Below are positions 35,839 to 44,811 of a DNA stretch of 64,000 bases, piece by piece; the stretch's first letter is position 1; each line of letters begins with the position of its first letter. The notes under the pieces were generated by a model. It ran no database searches. It was not told where the DNA came from and saw only the letters and a list, made by a program, of their open reading frames with translations. Where the stretch lies: contig JAJPHS010000145.1 of the NCBI GenBank assembly GCA_021325175.1, positions 1 through 64,000 on the forward strand. Reading direction: 5' to 3'. The translations under genes were made by a program, and so were the position numbers. This DNA is from Terriglobia bacterium (lineage in GTDB: Bacteria > Acidobacteriota > Terriglobia > Bryobacterales > Bryobacteraceae).

Positions 35839-37725
35839 ATGGAGCGCACCGACTTCGAACAGTGGAAAGCAAAGGAGGTAGCGCGGCTGCTGGCCCTGGT
35901 CGAAACCGAGCGCCGCTATTACCAGGAGATCGTCGCATCATTGCCGGTCGCGCTGGTCGTGCTTGGCCCGGACCGTTCGATCCTGTCGGCCAATCGCAGC
36001 TTCCGGCAGACGTTTGGCCTCCGCGGTGAGGACATGCGCCGCAAAACGATCGAGCAGATCCTGCCGTCGCCGGAGCTGGTGGAAAGTATTCGCCAGGCGC
36101 ACGTGGGCTCCGGCGGCCCATCCTCAGCCCTCATTCAGATCGAAGGCCGCCGTTTCCGCATCGCCGCCGTGCCAATCCGGAATTGGGACGAAGAGGGCGA
36201 TCTGGAAACGCTACTGATGGTCGAGGAGGCGAGCGCCGCGGAGTTTACGCGCCCGCAGGCATCCGGCGCGGCGCCAGCGCCCCATCTTGAAATTCCGGCG
36301 GTGATCTGGAAGGCGGATCCGCGTACCTTCGCGTTCACTTCCGTCGCCGGCGCGGCGGAAGAACTGCTCGGGTATCCGGCCGCGCACTGGGTTTCCACGG
36401 CGCAGTTTTTTCGCGAGCGCATCCATCCGGAAGACCGCGCCGCGACCATGGCTTTTTACGAAGCCGCCGTCGGCCGCCAAGGCGACGCCAGCACCGAGTT
36501 TCGCGCCGTGGCCGCCAGTGGCGCCGTTCTTTGGTGCCGGGAAACGATCCGCAACAGCGATCGCGGATTGAGCGGTGTGCTCACCGATATCAGTCTTCGC
36601 AAGCAGCTTGAGCGCGAAATGCTGGCGGCTGAGCGGACCGAGGCCTTGCGCGCCGCCGCCAGCCGCCTGGCGCACGATCTCAATAATCCCCTGATGATCA
36701 TCACCGGATACGGCGAAGAGCTCTTGCAATCGCTTCCCGCAAACGAATCCGCACGCGCCGACGTCGCGCAGATCATGACCGCAACGGAGCGAATCTCCGG
36801 CATCACCGCGCAACTGCTCAATTTCACCCGCCGCGTCGCCGAGCCCGCCAAGCCAGTGGACTTAAACGCGCTGCTGGCCAGGCTGGAAGAAAAAATTCCG
36901 GGCAATGATCGCGTTTCGGTCGAAATTGATCCGGCGAGCGAACCGGTCTGGGCAATGGCCGATGCCTCTCAGCTCGAAGATATTCTACAGGCGCTGGCTT
37001 CACCGGCGCGGGAGGAAGCCAGGGAGCGGTCGCGGTTATCGATTTCCTGCGGGGTGGAGGCGATCGCCGAGCAGATTCCGGGAGCTCCGCTGGCGCCGGG
37101 CGCCTATGCTCGTATCACCATTCGTGACGATGGCCGCGGAACGGATTCTCCAAAAAGTGTCTTTGAAGCGGCGGTGCTCGGCAAGGATCCCAGCGCGAGC
37201 CGCGCTTACGCCATTGTTCGCGAATGGGGCGGCGATCTGGCGTTTTCGAGCGAGCCCTTCCGCGGCTCAACCTTCACGATTTATCTCCCTTTGAGCCAAG
37301 CTGCGCCCGCGGCAGCAGCGGTTGCGCCGCCGGAGCCGCCCGCGCCCGAGCCGCCGCGCATGCCCACGATTCTGCTGGTCGAAGACGAGCCGGGAATTCG
37401 CGCGCTGGTCCGCAAGATCCTCCGGCGCGAGCATTTTGTGGTGATCGAAGCCGGAAGCGGCGAAGAGGCGCTGAACGTCGCCGCTGCGCAAGAGGGCCGG
37501 ATCGACCTGCTGGTGACCGATGTCATTTTACCGGGCATCAACGGCCGCGAACTGGCGGAGAGAATGCGCGAATCGCTGCCGGAGTTGAAGGTGCTGTATG
37601 TTTCCGGCTTCACCTCCGATGAGTCGGTCCGCGCCGGAGCGTTCCCGCCGGGAGCAAAATTCCTGCAAAAACCGTTCACCCTGAGCGCGCTGGTCGGAAA
37701 AGTCCGCGAAGCCTTGGCGGACTAA
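35839..37725 (+). CDS. PAS-domain hybrid histidine kinase with C-terminal receiver
   Basis: PAS-like N-terminus; H-box RLAHDLNNPLMIITGYGEELLQ; DDGRG; REC domain TILLVEDEPGIRALVRKIL..LLVTDVILPGINGREL. Confidence 0.9.
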   Translation: MERTDFEQWKAKEVARLLALVETERRYYQEIVASLPVALVVLGPDRSILSANRSFRQTFGLRGEDMRRKTIEQILPSPELVESIRQAHVGSGGPSSALIQIEGRRFRIAAVPIRNWDEEGDLETLLMVEEASAAEFTRPQASGAAPAPHLEIPAVIWKADPRTFAFTSVAGAAEELLGYPAAHWVSTAQFFRERIHPEDRAATMAFYEAAVGRQGDASTEFRAVAASGAVLWCRETIRNSDRGLSGVLTDISLRKQLEREMLAAERTEALRAAASRLAHDLNNPLMIITGYGEELLQSLPANESARADVAQIMTATERISGITAQLLNFTRRVAEPAKPVDLNALLARLEEKIPGNDRVSVEIDPASEPVWAMADASQLEDILQALASPAREEARERSRLSISCGVEAIAEQIPGAPLAPGAYARITIRDDGRGTDSPKSVFEAAVLGKDPSASRAYAIVREWGGDLAFSSEPFRGSTFTIYLPLSQAAPAAAAVAPPEPPAPEPPRMPTILLVEDEPGIRALVRKILRREHFVVIEAGSGEEALNVAAAQEGRIDLLVTDVILPGINGRELAERMRESLPELKVLYVSGFTSDESVRAGAFPPGAKFLQKPFTLSALVGKVREALAD

Positions 37726-37731
37726 ACGGAA

Positions 37732-37752
37732 GGATCTGAAGCTCCCCGCGGA
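37732..37752. repeat. dispersed short repeat GGATCTGAAGCTCCCCGCGGA
   Basis: Shares TGAAGC(T/C)CC..GCG core with copies at 43105-43126 and 46931-46953. Confidence 0.55.
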
Positions 37753-37780
37753 ATGAAAGCCCGGCGATCAAACCCAGCGT

Positions 37781-38530
37781 CTACTTTCGCGCAAACAGCG
37801 TCCGCGAGGGGACGCACCACAGCCAGCCAAGGCCCGAAACCGTAATGTCGCGTGCGCCACATTCGCGCAGGACTTTGGCGTAATGCGTGGTGTGAAATAT
37901 GTCGAAAATCACCAGGCGGCCGCCCGGTTTCAGAACCCGCCACATCTCGCGAACCGCCTGATCGCGTCCGTGCTCGTCGGGGATGTTGTGAATGGCGAGC
38001 GTGGAAACCACCGCGTCATAGTGATTATCGGGATAAACCAGCTTGCGCGCGTCGCCGGTTTCGATGCGAACTCGGTCGGAAACGCCCTCAATTTTCGCGT
38101 TTTGCTTCGCCGCCTCGGCGGAATTGCCGGTAAGATCGGTCTGGTTCCAGATATCGATGCCGGTCGCTTTGCCGGATTTCAGGCGCCTGGCCGCGCCGAT
38201 CAGCATCAGGCCGCGCCCGCAGCCGACGTCGAGGACTCGCTCCTCGCCTTTCAGTTCGAGAGAATCGAGCAGCCGGTCGCGCAAGGCGAGCTTGGCGACG
38301 CGGCTCGACCAGACCATGAATCCGCCGATTCCCAAATAGATCACGCCGGCGCCGCCCAGCACCGCGAGCAGTTCGGCGGCGGGCCTCGGATAGTCGTTGT
38401 GGTTCACCAGCCATAGCACCAGACCGGCGGCGAGCGCCCAGCCGCCGTGGGTGAACATCTTTTTTACTGTGAGGGGCGCGTCGAGTCCGTAATCGGGTTT
38501 AGGAGCGTTTACTGCCACTGCTTCCGCCAT
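37781..38530 (-). CDS. class I SAM-dependent methyltransferase with N-terminal TM segments
   Basis: VLDVGCGRGLMLIGAARRL motif I; hydrophobic N-terminus. Confidence 0.9.
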   Translation of the reverse strand: MAEAVAVNAPKPDYGLDAPLTVKKMFTHGGWALAAGLVLWLVNHNDYPRPAAELLAVLGGAGVIYLGIGGFMVWSSRVAKLALRDRLLDSLELKGEERVLDVGCGRGLMLIGAARRLKSGKATGIDIWNQTDLTGNSAEAAKQNAKIEGVSDRVRIETGDARKLVYPDNHYDAVVSTLAIHNIPDEHGRDQAVREMWRVLKPGGRLVIFDIFHTTHYAKVLRECGARDITVSGLGWLWCVPSRTLFARK

Positions 38531-38540
38531 TTATATCAGG

Positions 38541-38562
38541 GTGGCATAAGCCGCGATGCTTG
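38541..38562. repeat. partial copy of the metH-leader repeat (GTGGCATAAGCCGCGATGCTTG)
   Basis: Aligns to GTGGCGTAAGCCGCCAAGCTTG at 7290-7311 with few mismatches. Confidence 0.6.
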
Positions 38563-38572
38563 TGTTGCCGCT

Positions 38573-40999
38573 TCATTGGCTCACCACCGCTTCCTCCGGC
38601 GCCGGCGCGAGCGGCTTTTTGAACTTGCACTCGTTATTCGGGCATTGCGCGACCGGGCCCGATTTGAGGAATTTCTCGATCAGGTACGATGAGCCGCACT
38701 CCGGACATTTTTCCGGAATCGGCTTGCCCCAGGCCACGAAGTCGCAATCGGGATAGCGGCTGCATCCATAAAACACTTTCCCGCGCTTGGAGCGCCTCTC
38801 GACCACCTCGCCTTCCGGGCAGTTCGGACACTTCACGCCGATCGTTTTCTGCTTGACGTACTTGCACTTGGGATAATTGCTGCAAGCCACGAATTCGCCG
38901 TAGCGGCCGAATTTGCGGACCATGTTCGATCCGCACTGCGGGCACTTCTCATCGAGCGGAACATCCTGCGGCTTCTGCGCCGCGCCGAGCTGCTTGGTGG
39001 TCTTGCAATCGGGATAACCGGTGCAGGCCAGAAACTGACCGAAACGGCCCTTCTTGAGCACCATCGGGCGGCCGCAGTTTTCGCAATACTCCGTTTCGTC
39101 CTGCTCTGAGACCGACCCGTCCTCGGGCGCGAGTTCGCGCGTGTTGGTGCACTCCGGATAACCGGTGCAGGCGATGAAGCGGCCGTGTTTGCCCCACTTG
39201 ATCACCATCGGCTTGCCGCATTTTTCGCATACGAGATCGGTGGGGACCTCCATGCGCTTGATGTCGGTCATGTGGATGGCGGCGTGTTCCAGATCCTTTT
39301 CGAAGCGCTCGTAGAACTCGCTCATGGCCATGCGCCAGTCGATTTTGCCCTCTTCGATCTCGTCAAGCTCGGCTTCCATGCGAGCCGTGTAGGTCACGTC
39401 GAACAGATCGTTGAAGCTTTCAAGCAGCAGATCCGTCACGACGATGCCCAACTCGGTGGGGAAAAACCGGCCGCCTTCCTTGCGGACGTATTCGCGCTCC
39501 TGAATGGTCGAAAGAATCGAGGCGTAGGTGGAAGGCCGCCCGACGCCGTCGGCTTCGAGCTCCTTGACCAGCGTCGCTTCGGTGTAGCGCGGCGGCGGCT
39601 CGGTGAAATGCTGCTCCGGCGTGATCGCGCGGAACTTCAGCGTCTCGCCTTCGGTCACGGCCGGGAGCTTGTGCTTCAACTCCTCGTCGTCCTCGTCCTT
39701 CTGATCCTTGCCTTCCTCGTAAACGCGAAGGAAGCCGTCGAATTTGGGGACGCTGCCGGTGGCGCGGAATAAATAGGTTGCGCCGTCCCGGCCTTTGGCC
39801 TCGATCTCGATGGTCGTCTGGTCGAAGACGGCCGGCGTCATCTGGCTGGCGACGAAGCGCATCCAGATCAGCCGGTACAGTTTCAATTCGTCCTCAGCCA
39901 GGAATTTTTCGACGCTTTCCGGGGTCCGCAACGCCGAGGTCGGGCGGATCGCTTCATGCGCGTCCTGCGCGTCCTTCTTGCTTTTATAGATATTGGGCGA
40001 GGCGGGACGATAATCGGCGCCGTAACGCTCGACAATCATGCCGCGAACCTCCTCCAGCGCTTCGTTGGAGACGCGCGTCGAATCGGTTCGCATGTAGGTG
40101 ATCAAGCCGACGGGGCCCTCGTCGGGGGACAGTTCCACCCCTTCGTACAGCTTCTGTGCCAGCATCATGGTTCGCTTCACGCTGAAACGCAGCTTGCGCG
40201 CGGCCTCCTGCTGGAGCGTCGAGGTGATGAACGGCGGCACGGGATTGCGCCGCTTCTCCTTGGTCGCGACCGATTTTACGACGTAAGCCGCGCCATCGAG
40301 CGTCTGGACAATGCCATTTGCCGCGTCCGCGTTGCCGATATCGACGTTCTCGTCGTTTTTCTTTGCGAGACGGGCGGTAAGCTGCGGTGGCTTTTTGCCG
40401 GCGAGGCTGACGTCGATGGTCCAGTATTCGCGGCTCTGAAACGCTTTGATTTCGCGTTCCCGCTCGACGATCAGCCGGAGAGCGACGGTCTGGACGCGCC
40501 CGGCCGAAAGCCCGCGGCGAACCTTATCCCAGAGCAGGGGCGAGATTTTGTAACCCACCAGACGGTCCAGGACGCGGCGGGCCTGCTGCGCGTCCACCAG
40601 GTGGAGATTCACTGATCCGGGCCGTTCAAAAGCTTTCTGAATGGCGTTTTTGGTGATCTCATTGAACATCACGCGGTAAATTCGCGGGCCTTTTTTGCCG
40701 TTTTTCAGTTCCTCCTGAAGATGGAAGCAAATGGCCTCCCCTTCGCGATCCGGGTCAGCCGCGAGGTAGACGGCTTCGGCGGTCTTGGCGGCCTTTTTCA
40801 GCTCGTCGATAAGTTTCTTTTTGCCTTCGATAATGACGTATTGGGGCTTGAATTCGTGCTCGACATCGACCGCCAGGTCCTTTTTCGGTAGATCCTTGAC
40901 ATGCCCGAGCGATGCCTTCACCGTATACTGCTTGCCGAGATATTTGCCGATCGTTTTCGCCTTCGCGGGCGACTCGACGATCACGAGATTTTTTGCCAT
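38573..40999 (-). CDS. topA: DNA topoisomerase I (type IA) with five C-terminal zinc ribbons
   Basis: KNLVIVESPAKAKTIGKYLG; active site region GLITYMRTDSTRVS; five C4-type ribbons at the C-terminus. Confidence 0.97.
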   Translation of the reverse strand: MAKNLVIVESPAKAKTIGKYLGKQYTVKASLGHVKDLPKKDLAVDVEHEFKPQYVIIEGKKKLIDELKKAAKTAEAVYLAADPDREGEAICFHLQEELKNGKKGPRIYRVMFNEITKNAIQKAFERPGSVNLHLVDAQQARRVLDRLVGYKISPLLWDKVRRGLSAGRVQTVALRLIVEREREIKAFQSREYWTIDVSLAGKKPPQLTARLAKKNDENVDIGNADAANGIVQTLDGAAYVVKSVATKEKRRNPVPPFITSTLQQEAARKLRFSVKRTMMLAQKLYEGVELSPDEGPVGLITYMRTDSTRVSNEALEEVRGMIVERYGADYRPASPNIYKSKKDAQDAHEAIRPTSALRTPESVEKFLAEDELKLYRLIWMRFVASQMTPAVFDQTTIEIEAKGRDGATYLFRATGSVPKFDGFLRVYEEGKDQKDEDDEELKHKLPAVTEGETLKFRAITPEQHFTEPPPRYTEATLVKELEADGVGRPSTYASILSTIQEREYVRKEGGRFFPTELGIVVTDLLLESFNDLFDVTYTARMEAELDEIEEGKIDWRMAMSEFYERFEKDLEHAAIHMTDIKRMEVPTDLVCEKCGKPMVIKWGKHGRFIACTGYPECTNTRELAPEDGSVSEQDETEYCENCGRPMVLKKGRFGQFLACTGYPDCKTTKQLGAAQKPQDVPLDEKCPQCGSNMVRKFGRYGEFVACSNYPKCKYVKQKTIGVKCPNCPEGEVVERRSKRGKVFYGCSRYPDCDFVAWGKPIPEKCPECGSSYLIEKFLKSGPVAQCPNNECKFKKPLAPAPEEAVVSQ

Positions 41000-41080
41000 A
41001 GGATACTGATTCAACCTTAACTGGGTATGGTAGTCCGGTAAACAACCGAAATCTTACCACGCTCGACGGGATGAGCAGGT

Positions 41081-42247
41081 TCAAGACCCCCAAACCCTAA
41101 GAAAACTCTGGCCCGGCATCTGCCTGACCAAGCCCGCCAGCTCGAGCTCGAATAAAATCGCGATAATCTCCGAGGGGGTTGTACCCTCTAAAGTTTCGAC
41201 CAGTTGATCCAGGGAAACTGCCGAATCTGGTTTGAGGGCCTGAAATACCGCGCGGCTAGCTGGCTTTAAAGATGCGGCGGCGGGAAGGGCGGATTCATCA
41301 GTATTTATGTTATTTAAATTCAACTGGTTGCGAAAGTGATCCGAAAGCCGCCGGCGGTCCTCCGCGGACAGCTCCACCACCACGTCGTTCCACTCCTGCA
41401 CGAGCTTGGCGCCTTGTTTGATCAGCAAATTCGGCCCCCAACTCATTTTGGATGTTATATTTCCAGGGACCGCAAAGACTTCGCGGCCCTGCTCGGCCGC
41501 CAGTTTGGCGGTAATCGAGGAGCCCGAATACTCGCCGCCTTCGACGATAACGACTCCCGCACTCATCCCGCTGATGATGCGGTTGCGAACCGGAAAATTC
41601 TGCGGATACGCCGGCGTTCCCATCGGAAATTCGGAAACGGTCAGTCCTTTTTCCGCGATCAGGAGCGACAGCTTGCGGTTTTCCGCCGGGTAGACCTGGT
41701 CGACGCCACAGCCGAATACCGCGACCGTGTTTCCTTCCGCCTCCAGCACGGCTTTGTGAGCCGCCGTATCGATTCCGCGGGCCATGCCGCTGGAGATGGT
41801 CAGGCCGGCGCTGGCGGCGAGGTCGCGGGCGAGCCGGGCGGCCACGGCAGTCCCGTAGGCGGTGGGCCGGCGCGTGCCGACCACGCCGATCATCACGCTG
41901 TGCAGCAGCTCCACCCGCCCGCGAACGTACAGCACGGGCGGCGGATCGAAAATATCGAGCAGGCGCGGCGGATAGCGCGGATCGGTCAGCGGGATCAACT
42001 GCGCGTCAAATTCCCGCAGTTTTTGCTGCTGGCTCACCGCTTCATCGAAGGTGCATCCGCTGGCGATGCTTTGGGCCACGCTGCTGGCTAGACCGGCCGC
42101 CTCGAGCTCGGATCGCGAAGCGCGAAAAATCGACTGAGGAGTGCGGAAAATCCCGATCAGTTGCCCGGCCTTGCGCGTCCCCAATCCGGGGGTCAGGCGC
42201 AGGGCGAGCCAGTGAAGCTCGACATCGTTTTCAAGCGCCGGCTGCAT
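41081..42247 (-). CDS. dprA: DNA-processing protein DprA/Smf
   Basis: Rossmann-like core GVVGTRRPTAYG..SGMARGIDTAAHKAVLEAEGNTVAVFGCGVDQVYPAEN; C-terminal winged helix. Confidence 0.96.
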   Translation of the reverse strand: MQPALENDVELHWLALRLTPGLGTRKAGQLIGIFRTPQSIFRASRSELEAAGLASSVAQSIASGCTFDEAVSQQQKLREFDAQLIPLTDPRYPPRLLDIFDPPPVLYVRGRVELLHSVMIGVVGTRRPTAYGTAVAARLARDLAASAGLTISSGMARGIDTAAHKAVLEAEGNTVAVFGCGVDQVYPAENRKLSLLIAEKGLTVSEFPMGTPAYPQNFPVRNRIISGMSAGVVIVEGGEYSGSSITAKLAAEQGREVFAVPGNITSKMSWGPNLLIKQGAKLVQEWNDVVVELSAEDRRRLSDHFRNQLNLNNINTDESALPAAASLKPASRAVFQALKPDSAVSLDQLVETLEGTTPSEIIAILFELELAGLVRQMPGQSFLRVWGS

Positions 42248-42298
42248 CTAAATGATGTGTCTTGAAGGCCCCGGAATTCTCAAGTACCCTGAAGGTTT

Positions 42299-42730
42299 AT
42301 GACACCGGCGACGTACGATGACGTCAATTTGATCCTGAAGCTTTACGATATGCGGCGCGAAGAGCAGATGCGCATCGCCCGCGCGTGGTTTTCGGCGAAT
42401 TTCAAGCCGAAAACCATGGCCGAATACGACCGGCTCTGCCCCAAAGGCTCGGGAATGAACGCGCACGCCCGCCAGGTCATCACCTATTGGGACATGGTCG
42501 CGTCCTTTATCTGTTCGGGCGTGCTGAATCAGGAGCTTTTTTTCCAGAGCGGGCGGGAGCTTTTGTTCGTCTGGACTCGCGTGGAGCCGATTCTGGCGGA
42601 GTGGCGCGCGCTCTATAAAGATCCGAATTGGCTGAAGAATCTGGAGTCGGTCGGAACCGCTTACGCCGAGTACGTGAAGAAACGCGGCGCGGAGGCATAC
42701 GAGAGTTTCGTGGCGAGAGTGCGGGGTTGA
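42299..42730 (+). CDS. conserved hypothetical protein
   Basis: Clean 143-aa ORF in coding-like composition. Confidence 0.7.
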   Translation: MTPATYDDVNLILKLYDMRREEQMRIARAWFSANFKPKTMAEYDRLCPKGSGMNAHARQVITYWDMVASFICSGVLNQELFFQSGRELLFVWTRVEPILAEWRALYKDPNWLKNLESVGTAYAEYVKKRGAEAYESFVARVRG

Positions 42731-42737
42731 GGGGTAT

Positions 42738-43004
42738 TTGAGACGCGAACCGGATTTTTTCGGGGAACAGGAACTGATCCTGATCTATATCGCGAAAAAG
42801 CTCAAGGAAGCGCTGCGGCTGGAGAAAGTGCTCACCGACGCCGGCTTCGACTACCTGGTGGAGCCGGATAAATACTCGGGCGGGCTTATCTTTCGCAGCG
42901 AGCGGATCGGCGCGTTTTTCTATGTCGCCGAAGAGAGCGATCCGGCGGCGCGGGCGCTGCTTGTAAACAGCGGATTCGCTCCCTATCAAACTCAGGACGA
43001 GTAG
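42738..43004 (+). CDS. hypothetical small protein (DUF2007-like signal-transducing fold)
   Basis: ELILIYIAKKLKEALRLEKVLTDAGFDYLVEPDKY resembles small DUF2007-like alpha/beta proteins. Confidence 0.6.
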   Translation: MRREPDFFGEQELILIYIAKKLKEALRLEKVLTDAGFDYLVEPDKYSGGLIFRSERIGAFFYVAEESDPAARALLVNSGFAPYQTQDE

Positions 43005-43104
43005 CCCTGCTGTTGGAAACGCGGAGCTGAAGAGCATGTATGCGAACCACGCGCGAGGTTGGCCGCCACTACGCCCCGGTGAGCCGCGGCTTTTGATCAA
43101 CTAC

Positions 43105-43126
43105 GGATCTGAAGCTCCGCGCCGGA
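43105..43126. repeat. dispersed short repeat GGATCTGAAGCTCCGCGCCGGA
   Basis: See copies at 37732 and 46931. Confidence 0.55.
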
Positions 43127-43135
43127 CTCCAAAAA

Positions 43136-44194
43136 CTATTTTTTGGCTTCGAGAACCATGTTGAATGGCGTTTCCGCGGCGCGGCGGATGTGGCGGAAAC
43201 CGCCCTGGCCGATCACCTGTGCTAATCGCGCTTCGCCGGCCTGGGCGCCCAAGGCCGCGCCGATTTCCTGCGCTTTCGAGGCCGGGGTACAAATGAACGT
43301 CGAGGCGGAATAAAAAACGCGGCCGATGGGATTTAAATTATCCTCCAGTCGATCGTTCGCGTAAGGCTCCACAACCATCCATGCGCCATCTTCCGCGAGC
43401 GTCGAATAAACGTGCCTGGCCGCGCCCGCCGGATCGCCCATATCGTGCAGACAATCGAAAAACGCGACCAGCGCATAGGAGTGGCCGGGATAATCCTTGG
43501 CCGTGGCCACGTCGAACGTGACGCGATCGGCCACCCCCGCCGCCTCCGCCGCCTTTCGCGCGCGATCGATGGAGGCCGGATGATAATCGAAGCCGTAGAA
43601 GCGGCTTTTGGGAAAAGCCTGCGCCATCAGGATGGTGGAAGCGCCGTGCCCGCATCCGACGTCGGCGACGCGCGCTCCGGCTTCGAGCTGCGCCTGAATG
43701 CCGTCGAGCGCGGGAATCCATTCGGAAATGAGATGACGCATGTAGCCGGGCCGGAAAAATCGCTCGGTGCCGCGAAACAGACAGGTATCGTGCTCATGCC
43801 AGCCGACTCCCTTGCCGCTGCGAAAGGCTTCCGTGATGGTGGGTTCATCGCGAATCATGGCCAGGGCAACCTCCACCGCGCCGAGGAAGTAAAACGGGCT
43901 CTCTTCATCGCCGAGCGCGACCGCCTGCTCCGGAGTCATCGAAAATTTTCCCGTGGCGGCATCGTATTCGACAAATCCCGAGGCGGCCTGCGCGGCCAGC
44001 CATTCCCGGACGTAACGTTCGTGAGTTCCCGTGGCCGAAGCGAGCCCGGCCGGAGTCATGGGGCCGCCATTGGCGAGCGTTTTATAAAGCCCGAGCTTTT
44101 CGCCGAGCAGCATGGGGCCGATGCTGGCCATCGCGCCCAGATCGCCGACCAATTTACCCATAAAGGCCATAAGTTTGTCGGGCTGTGGTGTCAT
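43136..44194 (-). CDS. class I SAM-dependent methyltransferase with N-terminal winged-helix dimerisation domain
   Basis: wHTH segment LGEKLGLYKTLANGGPMTPAGLASATGTHERYVREWLAAQ; motif I ARVADVGCGHGASTILMAQAFP. Confidence 0.92.
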   Translation of the reverse strand: MTPQPDKLMAFMGKLVGDLGAMASIGPMLLGEKLGLYKTLANGGPMTPAGLASATGTHERYVREWLAAQAASGFVEYDAATGKFSMTPEQAVALGDEESPFYFLGAVEVALAMIRDEPTITEAFRSGKGVGWHEHDTCLFRGTERFFRPGYMRHLISEWIPALDGIQAQLEAGARVADVGCGHGASTILMAQAFPKSRFYGFDYHPASIDRARKAAEAAGVADRVTFDVATAKDYPGHSYALVAFFDCLHDMGDPAGAARHVYSTLAEDGAWMVVEPYANDRLEDNLNPIGRVFYSASTFICTPASKAQEIGAALGAQAGEARLAQVIGQGGFRHIRRAAETPFNMVLEAKK

Positions 44195-44307
44195 TTGCTT
44201 CAATCTCCTTTTGGTGAATAGTGCTCGCTCGAGGGGCGACCGTTGCAAGGGAATCGCGAGCCAGGGCGATTATATCCTAACGGCACACGCGGAAAGCTAT
44301 ACTCATT

Positions 44308-44811
44308 TTGATGAAACTGTTATTCGCCGCCGCCCTCGTAATTCCGGTGGCGCTGGCGCAGTACACCAGCCCGCCCGCCGAAACTTCCGTTACGATCAAC
44401 GGCAAGAAGATTTCGATTTCGTATCATTCGCCGCGGATGCACGGCCGCAAAATTTTCGGGGACCTTGTTCCTTACGGCCAGGTGTGGCGCGCCGGCGCGA
44501 ATGAGGCGACCGCGCTGCACACGGATGCGGACCTGCAAATCAGAAACCTGCGCGTGCCCAAGGGTGATTACACGCTGTTTATTCTTCCGGAGCAGAATTC
44601 CTGGCAGCTCATCGTGAATAAGCAAACCGGGCAGTGGGGTCTCGAATATCATCAGAATCAGGACCTCGGACGCGTGGCGATGGATCTTTCGCAGTCGCCG
44701 CAACCGGTCGAGGCCTGGAAAATGACGCTGGCGAGCGCGGGCGGCAACAAAGGGACGCTGCGCTGCGAGTGGGAAAAGACAATCGCCACCGTTCCCTTCA
44801 CCGTCCAATGA
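44308..44811 (+). CDS. DUF2911 domain-containing exported protein
   Basis: ISYHSPRMHGRKIFGDLVPYGQVWRAGANEATALHTDADLQI is characteristic. Confidence 0.92.
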   Translation: MMKLLFAAALVIPVALAQYTSPPAETSVTINGKKISISYHSPRMHGRKIFGDLVPYGQVWRAGANEATALHTDADLQIRNLRVPKGDYTLFILPEQNSWQLIVNKQTGQWGLEYHQNQDLGRVAMDLSQSPQPVEAWKMTLASAGGNKGTLRCEWEKTIATVPFTVQ

